Origin: Parapristionchus giblindavisi | Lineage: Eukaryota > Nematoda > Chromadorea > Rhabditida > Diplogasteridae | Assembly (NCBI GenBank): GCA_943737045.1 | Contig: CALSFV010000037.1 | Coordinates: forward strand, 1-64,000 | Direction: 5' to 3' | Length of the DNA stretch: 64,000 bases | Shown here: positions 55,795 to 64,000 of the stretch, piece after piece | Layout: each line of letters opens with the position of its first letter | Position numbering within the stretch: position 1 is the stretch's first letter | Position numbers and translations under genes: made by a program | Notes under the pieces: model-generated | Database searches by the model: none | Told to the model about the DNA's origin: nothing | Seen by the model: the letters and a program-made list of their open reading frames with translations, nothing else

Positions 55795-57642
55795 CTGAAA
55801 ATCATAGTGAATGAATTTTTGTCCACGTTAATTTCAGCCGAATGATTTCATACACTATTATCGAATACTTAAGGGCCAAACAAGTGTTTTACGTGATTTG
55901 CATTAAAAATTTCTCTAGTTTTTCGTAAATAATTTATCCTTTTATCTTTATGACTCAACAATTGCATCCTGCTGGACAAGTCAGCGGTGTTTGGTACTCT
56001 CACTAGCAGTGATTTGCAACTAGCAACTTATATACTTCACACCAAGCAAGACGATTAATAAGAAGAAAGTGATGATGATGTATAACGGTTTCGATCCATC
56101 GATTCATTCTTTTATTCTAGTGGTTAGAAAGATCAAAGACCAAAGATCCAACCATATCAGCTTATTTGCCGGCAACTAATTTCAAACGACCTTATGTTGA
56201 TTATTCAATCTATCTTGGAGCGAAATTGCATAGTTTGCTATATTTTTCTTCTTGTTACTTTTAAACATCATAAAGTAAATTAAACGAATATTCATGTACC
56301 AAAATCACAGTAAACTTTTATCCACAGAAATCAACAGAGAAAATGAACTAACTGAAGTCAGACAGAAGTCTTTGTTATGAATTAGTGGATGAGAGAGTGG
56401 TCGTTGGGTCACCTGCGTTTTGTATGTCAATGACGTTAAAGATGGAGACCCTCGAGTTTTTTTGTAATAAGAATGATAGAGATTCATCGCACGAATCGAA
56501 ATACACATCTGATATTGATTCCCGATATGGTTAAAGCTCGCTATGCGCATTGAAATCACAACTTTCAAGGCATGTATGTAAATAGTGCCCATCCGATTTT
56601 CATACTTTCTCTCTCATTTTCTCATTATCCCTTATGCCAATTACCATCTAATATAAACAAAGCCAACATGCTTATCGTGGCGGGAGTCAGTCATGACAAT
56701 TCAAGGGTCTTCTTCTGTAAGTTCTTTTTGTAATTTGAGTTCGGGCAAAAATATACACCATAAGGTAGGGCGAATTATTGATTTTTAGTTGTGAACGAGG
56801 TTGGCTTACTGTTACGGTGTTATAGCTGTCTATTGGTTGAGTTAATACAAAATCGCCGTTTCACTTAATGATGGAACACGAAACGTGCGGGTTTGAATGT
56901 GAGGATGACGATGATGGCTGAAGGTGGGATATGTGATGGATTCGAAGAGATATTTATCAGTGATTCTTTTGTATTTATTTACTTACTTATCTTCAACTGT
57001 AAACAGTGAGAGGTGAAAGTGAAAATGAATAAAGTTATGGAATGAGGCGATAAGCAAGTTAGATCGAACAATAATGCAAATGGGGACGACAATAGAGAGA
57101 GAATGCTCTTCGTTCTCGTAGCTGCAGTTGTTATTAACCTGGAATGTATTAATAATAAAAATTTATGTAATAATAAAAATACAAGAAACACGGTTCAGCA
57201 TTAATAGATAATGATGAATCGAAGATGAACATGACCATAATACTACAGTGTACCACTTGATTTGCATACATTTTCCAGGTTCACTCATCTCATTCCGTGC
57301 TCCTCTGCTTCCGATTCAACAACAACGATTGCCATCATCCCTCGACTCCGCCCCCTTTTTGTACTAATTTAGATTTTCATTTTCTAATATTGATTTTTAA
57401 CAACCAATCAAATCTCTTACCTCAGTATCTTCTTTTTCACCTTTAATTAGAAAGTCACTCCTTCGTACTTCGTTTTGAAATTCTATTTAGTATCGATTGA
57501 TTTGTATAGTTCCTTGGTTACGGTACTGTAACCCCTTCCTTTCCGCTTGAGATGTGAATTGTGGAAGCTTTTGTACAATGAGTTATTATTATTATTTTTG
57601 TATTGAATAAATCATCATTTATCGATTGTTCGTTGTGCCAAG
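55795..57642 (+). other. Rearranged spacer and promoter region of SMN copy E
   Basis: 56050-56380 is the reverse of 60250-60540. 56390-56860 is the inverted partner of 52600-53100. From 56860 the sequence is the SMN upstream region in plus orientation (TGGAACACGAAACGTGCGGG, AACTGTAAACAGTGAGAGGTG, CCAGGTTCACTCATCTC, TTTTGTATTGAATAAATC before the ATG). The promoter itself has no recognised element beyond the conserved AATAAA-like word and a TACGGTACTGTAACC palindromic pair. Confidence 0.6.
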
Positions 57643-60005
57643 ATGTCGTTAGCAGACTGCGACTACCGTACTTTATATGGAACAAGGTTGAATGGAATAC
57701 GGTACATCAGATGTGGTTATCGATTGATTCGATTTCAGTCGAAAGTGTTTATTGCCACGGTAGTTGGTCTGCTCCAGAAAGCAAGTTCGCAGAAGTCGGA
57801 TACTGTAGGAGCCGAAGGGGATACTGTAGTAGAAGTGGAGGATACTGTAGTTTACCCGAAGAGTACTGTAGAAAGAGCGAAGATGTCGAACGTCTTCACA
57901 AGGGTAGGTGTATTTTGTTTGTGGTATCTTCTTGTTATCTGAAAGACGTTGATTTACTGTTTCAACGTGTTCATAACTGACGTAGGGATTCATCTTTCTT
58001 CGAATTATTACTACTCTACTGTTTTATAAATCTTAAATTATGAGACACCAACAAACCTGACTATATGTTGAAATATTGATAGAATCACACGACCATTGAT
58101 TAATCGATCTACCGTATGATCAATATAATTCGTTGCAGGATTCTTCGAACGCGTTGGATATGGCTGAGGTCTGGGACGACACAGCGCTCATTCGCATGTA
58201 CGAAGAGAGCATCTCCAGTGCCTATGTTATTTATTGATTTATTGATTGATTTGATTGATTAAGATGAATTATTGATTGATTTTATCGAATTATTGATTGA
58301 TTTCATCGAATTATTGATTCAGGATTCGATCGGTGCACGGTCAGGAAGAGGCGCTGCATCGGTAAAAAATGCTAAGGAAGCGATTGGTGTTCAGGTTAGT
58401 CACATTGATTTATTAAAATCTATTACATATCACTAAAATAAAAAAGGGACGCACTTTGATTCGCCGATTTTTTCCACTAAATTTGACACTTGTGTTCGTT
58501 TTCTCTCGACAATGAAAGTGGGGGTTTAATCTAACAAGTCTTTATCATTTATTTTTCTTTTTTTATCCTTTGGCACAATGAATGTGGTCGTATTTTTTTC
58601 AGTGGTCGATTGGTGATCGTTGCACTGCTCCCTACGAGGATCTCCTATATCCTGCGGTGATCCGAGTGAGTCATTGCCCATTTATACCGTAATCTATTCG
58701 TTATCGTTCTATTCTACCATAGTTAGTTCTGTATAGATTCTCGTAAATGTGCATTTGGTTGGTACTCTGGTATTTCGAAACTTAAAGTATACTTCATTTT
58801 CACTTGAAGTATACTTGTAAGTATGCTTCAAATTGTGTTTGCACTGTAATGTATTTAGTAAGTTCTTATGTTCTTTCACTTGAAGAAGACTTTAAGTAAA
58901 CTTCAAGTCAGTGACTAATTTAAATAGACTTTAAATTTTGAAATACCAGAGTATCTGTATATTTATTCAACGGGAGAAAACACTAATCCATAAGATCGAT
59001 ATCAATCGATTTCAGCGGGTAGACACAGTAGCAGGCACGGCGGAAGTGTGCTTTGACTTCTACGAGAATGTCGAGACCGTTGCCCTCGCTGACTTGTACC
59101 CGTTAGTGTATTGATTATACTTATGAACATTTTATTGATTGATTAACATCAAAAAATTAGTATTTCTTTCGATTTCAGAGAGGAAGATTACGTCGAAGAT
59201 TGGGAATCTGATAATACGATTGTCGCACCCCAGGTATTGATTGATTGATTGATTATCGATTGATACCGTAATCCTATTTCCAATTTGATCATATTTCGTG
59301 CTAGGAGCCGATCGTTGCGTCGACGTCGCGGAAACGCGGCAATGGACGCGCGTCGAGGCGGAGCATGGGCGGAAGCGGAGACGCGCCTCCTGATCACGGA
59401 TCATTCCGGGCTCCTGTAAGGAATCTGAGATATTGATTATTTCTTCACTTATTTCTGGTCCTATTGCGTGGAAATGTGTTGCGATATGAAGGTCACACAT
59501 GAGCATCTTTAAACTAATCGATTGAATAGTTGTAAATATCTGTCAATATACTCTTTGAATATTTATAAATCAATCAATAATCTCCATTTTCATATTCCCT
59601 CTTTGGCCCCGCCCCCTCCTCCTTCATTCGCTGGTCTTCCACGTCCGAGTGAGGATGACGCCTTGTCGAGCATGCTGATGAGCTGGTACATGAGTGGCTA
59701 CCATACTGGATACTATCAGGTGAAGCATACCAGTTGCTAGTGGCATACCAGTGCTAGTGAGATTATCAAACAACGCTGACTTGTCGAGCAAGATGCAATT
59801 GTTGAGTCAGAAAGATGAACGGACTTGCTGTTGTCTAATGAAGGAGAAATATAGATATTGGACGAATATTGTTTGACATATAAACAAACCCGCAAAAAAC
59901 GTGATGATTTAGTGAAGCAAGAAATCATCAGATTGAAATTGACGTTGATCATAATTCATTTGCAATGATTTTCAGGCGATGCAGGATCTCAGAGGCAACA
60001 AGTAA
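57643..60005 (+). CDS. smn-1: SMN (survival motor neuron) protein, the most intact copy
   Basis: SMN assembles Sm cores on spliceosomal snRNAs with the Gemins. Exons: 57643-57903, 58139-58225, 58323-58394, 58603-58665, 59016-59101, 59179-59233, 59305-59415, about 59597 (or 59654)-59719 and 59976-60005. All joins keep phase. Exon 2 has the Gemin2-binding helix ([14 protein letters not shown]). Exons 4-5 form the Tudor domain (WSIGDRC...LYPAVIR, then [14 protein letters not shown]). Exon 7 is Arg/Ser-rich. Exon 8 has polyproline and the self-association YG box ([17 protein letters not shown]). The end is AMQDLRGNK. From the inner start MSNVFTR (57883) the length is about 215 residues, close to known nematode SMN; the upstream in-frame ATG at 57643 adds 80. 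Exon 8 lacks a normal acceptor before the polyproline codons. Symbol given by homology. Confidence 0.92.
58763..58953. mobile_element. MITE in SMN intron 4
   Basis: TACTCTGGTATTTCGAAACT at the left and TTTTGAAATACCAGAGTA at the right are inverted, with TA at both edges; the arms continue with TTAAAGTxTACTTC words. About 190 bp, TA-site (Tc1/mariner-like) type. The gene copy stays intact because the insertion is intronic. Confidence 0.8.
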
Positions 60006-60944
60006 GCAGGAACAAAGATCAAAGATCAAAGATCAACGATCATCACCTTTCGCTTCATCTATCGTCCAATCATTCCAGTTCTATTCACGTTTATCGCTAA
60101 ATTTTTGTCAAGCCCGTATTTGGTTTCGCTTGGACGAATGTTGGCATTTTGTTTTACGTTGATAAAAATACTTGAATCGATCAAAAACTTTTCGTCAGAA
60201 TCTTTTTTTTTTCAAAAATTTAAAATTAGCTTTTATGTTTATAATCTGTCTGACTTCAGTTGGTTCATTTTCTCTGTTGATTTCTGTGGATATAGGTTCA
60301 CTGTGATGTTGGTACATGAATATGCATTTAATTTACTTTATGATGTTTAAAAGTGACAAGAAGAAAAAATATAGCAATCTATGTAATTTCGCTCCATGAC
60401 AGATTGAATAATGAACATAAGGTCGTTTGACATTAGTTGAAAACAAGCTGATAAGGTTGGATCTTTGGTCTTTGATCTTTCTAACCTCTAGAATAAACGA
60501 ATAAATCGATGGGACATCGAAAACGTTTTACATCATCATCATCACTTTTTTCTTATTAATATTTTCATTGTGTATGGTGTTCACTATCAATAATCCGACA
60601 TTCAATCGACGAAATATCGTCTTTAGAATGTTTTGTTGATGATTTGTGCTTAAGCTGTTGCACGAACATGGCGGGTGGTGCATATGGGATTACTTTAAAC
60701 GAAATTCCGCTTTCTCTGACTATCCCGCGAAATTCGCGCAGCAACCCACGCACAAATAAGCACAATAGATCAATTCAATTTGCTTCGTCTTTCATACCGG
60801 TGTGAAACAAACAAAGAAATGTCCATATTGGTCCCGTAAACGTAACTATTAGCACAATCATACCTTATACCGTTTGGTATCATATTTGACGACATATCGA
60901 TGATCTACCCATCAATAATCTACTAATCATATTGTCTATTTCAG
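60006..60944 (+). other. SMN-TSPO intergenic region, copy E
   Basis: Begins with AGATCAAAGATCAAAGATC, then sequence shared with copies B and D. 60600-60880 is shared with TSPO copy A (GCGGGTGGTGCATATGGG, TTAGCACAATCATACC) and includes the unoccupied CCTTATACC site at about 60863. The upstream TSPO exon seen at 48705 in copy B is not present. Confidence 0.65.
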
Positions 60945-61007
60945 CTCTCGCGTAACATGTATCTCGTAAGCGGCACTGCAGTCGCTGCAGCTGTCGCCTT
61001 CTTCAAG
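60945..61007 (+). pseudogene. TSPO copy E, single exon
   Basis: The exon LSRNMYLVSGTAVAAAVAFFK is intact, with acceptor TTTCAG and donor GTACGG. The last exon is missing: a MITE-like segment (61024-61140, CGTGAGGGGGGCATTGCCGCTGG) follows, then the TSPO 3' flank (61250-61300). A deletion accompanied the insertion. Confidence 0.85.
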
Positions 61008-61389
61008 GTACGGTAGATCATACGTGAGGGGGGCATTGCCGCTGGAAATGAAAATCGCAGGGTCGGGCGCAAAAAATGGAGCATTCATACATTTTCGGTG
61101 TTTTTTTTTTGGAAAATCGGGGGGTCAGGTGTCAAAAATAGGGGTTTATTGTTATTCCATCAAATATGTATAATAATAGGGTGATATGTATAAGGGTAAA
61201 AGGGATAGATGAATTTTCCGTCGCACAAGGCATTGATGAAGTATGATCAGTTGATGGAGCGCATACCGTTTTTGGTTTGATGATGAAACATGAAATTTGC
61301 GCAATTCAAGCACTATCTAAGGTGGAATAACTTCTTCTTACTACACATTATACTTGGAGTAAAATTACTCGAGTGGTCTCCGACACTCA
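61008..61389. other. MITE fragment and TSPO 3' flank
   Basis: 61024-61140 combines pieces of the GGGCGGCATTGCC and CATACATTTTCGG families. 61245-61300 (GGAGCGCATACCGTTTTTGG, TGATGATGAAACATGAAAT) is the TSPO 3' flank, the last sequence belonging to the array. Confidence 0.6.
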
Positions 61390-62830
61390 GAGAATTATAT
61401 TTTTTTCATAGTCACCACCAACCTCCACTCTGGCTTGTAGAGTGTGAGGTATGAATACAAATAAGTTATTATGGAGTGAATGTTAATGTGGAACATAAAC
61501 AAATTTATGAATGCTTTGAAAGAGAAATGCTTTATCAAAATCACAGGGCTAGCAGCGTACAATGAAATACGGTGAAACATCATGACCTATACCATTATAA
61601 TGAGTAGAGGTGTGCAGGTGTCTTGATCCTGTGTGTAATGGGGTTATGTGCCTGTACACCTGATATCCAGGAAAATACCATTATTACTAAAGCCTCGAAT
61701 ATATGTAAATTGTATGGAGCTCATCTGTACAACGTAAAGAGATATTCCACCCAATGTCTTTCAAGAATACCACATGTCGCGATGTTGCATTGCATTGTGA
61801 ATACTTACCTTTGTGAGTTCAAAATGAAACGCACCTCTTAATATGACACTTTAATAATTTATATATTTATTGTAAGGTTTGAGGCTGATCTTGGGTTGCG
61901 TACGTTTCTCATTGTCAGTGCGCTGCTGAGTGGGGGAAGAGTCGCAGGGAAGGCTTCAAACGAAATAATAATATAGTTGGAATAATAGTTTAAAACAGGA
62001 TTCTAAGTTCACCTGGTATGAAAAGGGTATTTGTTGAACCTGTATAGATCAGAACACCGTAGGTCAGGAAATGGACCATTCCTAGTTCTTTATTCAGAGT
62101 GTCAAACTTACAATTCAGGTGATCGACAGTAATAAAAAGGGCACAAATGCAGATGTTATGGCTTTATTACCAAAGATTAGAATATTACCAAATTTATTAG
62201 TATATATGTCCAATACATAGATATATTACATCAAATGACATACAAAAACTTGTACGTATTGACGTTGTTCTCATTTTATACATACATATTCCTACCTTGG
62301 AGATGTTTAGGACGTCCAATAGATTCAATAGGTTGTGTATGTCCGGTGAAATTGCGTAACTTAGCGCATGAGGCCATGGACAAAGGTCGTAAGGAAAGGT
62401 TTCAATGAAAATGATAGTTGAAAAACTGGTCGCTTATGAAATAGAGGTGTATTGAATAGGCATACAATACAGTAGATAAGGGGATGGACTAGTTGTGCTT
62501 CTTTATTCAGTGCGTGAAAACTAACAATATTGTATTTCGACAGGAATATATAAGTGCACAAATTCAAATGCAATTTCATTTGGAATGAACGAGAGAGTTG
62601 ATACAGTGTTATTCGTTAACTTACACTATCTCAAGGGGAATGACATCAAATGTTTTCACATTAAATCATCTAGAAATTAGACTTTCTAATGTCCTATCCA
62701 TTCCTGCATATGCTAATACTGGTCGCTCAATCATCACGGATACGATGTACCGTCAAAAGAGATATTTCCGTAAAAATCGACAATAATTGTTTTGAGGCCC
62801 TGGGTAAAGATGTCCACTAGTTGATTAATG
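61390..62830 (-). repeat. Inverted-repeat segment, right copy (pairs with 40500-42560)
   Basis: Reverse-orientation relative of 40.5-42.56 kb (matches listed there), shorter because of internal deletions and without the 410-bp hAT MITE. Short open segments on both strands have no codon bias. Confidence 0.7.
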
Positions 62831-64000
62831 CAGGCTTAAGATCTTCCTCTCTATTAATTACCTGTTAGGTTCCTTCCTGGTAACAAATCTGTCTCTCTTA
62901 GACATGTATACATCATAGAGGACACATCAACATCATTCAATCTTTGTATAGCAATGAAAATTGTGTACAATGAGTAACACAATCATAAATGAACATTCCA
63001 GAAACATTAAAACGTTGATCTTCTGAGAGCATATATGCAATTATTGCCATAACATGCGTCCTAGAATCATTTGGGATAATCAGTGTACATGATTTTACTG
63101 TGATTTTTTTCACACTATCTAAAAGCCTTGTGCCATAAAGAAGGAGATCCTTGAGTTTTCATGACTGATTCCCTTCACGAGACAAGAGAGACAAGTATGC
63201 AAATCGGACATTCACTCTCTACACGCCTGAAAAGATGTTCTTTCAATACACATAGCAAGCTTCAAGCATATCAGGATTCAATATCTAATATATCTTTCGA
63301 TTCTTGTGATGAACCTCTCTCATTCTATCCGAACAGTATTTTTACAAAAACACTCGAGGGTCTCCTCCATCTTTAAGAGCATCTTTATTTTCTGTTTCTT
63401 TATATTTATCTTTTATCTTTTATTTACATCTTTATCTTTAATATACTTAATTGTAAGGGAATATTTCCTTCCCAATAAATTATTTCCAATTAAAGACGAC
63501 AATTTTTGGGAGTGCATGGAAGTATGAAACGACGTAATTATACGTTGAAATAAAAAATCGCATGATTTTAAAGCGATCTAAATGTAACTGTTGAATTATA
63601 TATGGTGTAGTGTATCACGGATCAATTCACAGATTTTATGTAGATTGCATCGAACAATAATTAGAATAATATTATTGAAACAATGGAGATGTTCCATGTT
63701 CTTATCTAACATTGTAAAAAATGTTGACGACATATTGATCATATGTATATTCATCGACATGTTCAGCATGAACATGTGTGTAAATAAATAAATCCCAGAA
63801 AATTCTCGACATGGATTGATCATACACATAAAAGCAACCATATCCTATTCGTAGAAATACTTGATGATCACATGTAAAATTCTCTGGATAGACAATTATA
63901 GTAATGTATGAGTTTTGACCGAACAACTTATTGTAGTCTAGCATTCATATTCTCAATATAAGGGTCCAAACAGAGGGGCCTTATCTATTTTATATTACAT
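62831..64000. other. AT-rich flank, no gene seen
   Basis: Apart from the diverged inverted-end element at 63130-63376 (GAAGGAGATCCTTGAG ... CTCGAGGGTCTCCTCCATC), nothing is recognised. Open frames near the right edge are AT-rich and overlap on both strands. Confidence 0.45.

Noticed and set aside
57603..57980. 125-codon frame starting [15 protein letters not shown] overlapping SMN exon 1
   Set aside because: Reads through the SMN donor into intron 1 in a different frame. Present in other copies only because the DNA is duplicated.

Overview
The window looks like a nematode chromosome segment, most likely a diplogastrid such as Pristionchus (inference). Exons are short and rich in C/G-ending codons. 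They are separated by AT-rich introns that end in TTGCAG or TTTCAG and contain ATTGATTG, TACGGTAG and GATCTTT repeats. There is no bacterial operon layout, and almost all long open frames are chance or repeat-derived.

Layout. (1) 1-14226: one continuous satellite array, about 61 copies of a 228-235 bp monomer arranged in nested higher-order repeats. (2) 14.7-15.2 kb: a second tandem array built on GACGCCGTCA and TTATTGG. (3) 15.2-28.9 kb: gene-poor DNA full of non-autonomous transposons, some nested, with tRNA-like sequences and fragments of unidentified genes on both strands (plus-strand exons 18.2-19.3 kb, minus-strand exons 23.5-25.3 kb, a possible 53-residue membrane protein at 27.96 kb). 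(4) 29.26-31.8 kb: a decayed importin-beta (karyopherin beta-1) gene fragment, one exon of which carries a transposon flanked by an 8-bp duplication. (5) 33-36 kb and 43.3-61.0 kb: a broken-up tandem array of two neighbouring genes, SMN (survival motor neuron, snRNP assembly) and TSPO (translocator protein). One part is inverted and most copies are damaged. Only the SMN copy at 57.6-60.0 kb keeps all its recognisable exons; the fullest TSPO copy is at 48.7-49.6 kb and lacks an N-terminal half. (6) 37.7-43.3 and 61.4-64.0 kb: decayed coding-like sequence of unknown origin. Parts of these two stretches are inverted copies of each other, so they bracket the SMN/TSPO array.

The repeated head-to-tail order SMN then TSPO, the shared promoter and intron sequences, and the different transposon insertions at the same ancestral site show that a single SMN-TSPO unit was amplified, partly inverted and then allowed to decay. 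The tRNA-bearing palindrome at 54.2-55.1 kb sits in the inverted block. The importin-beta fragment is upstream and has no visible functional link to the array.
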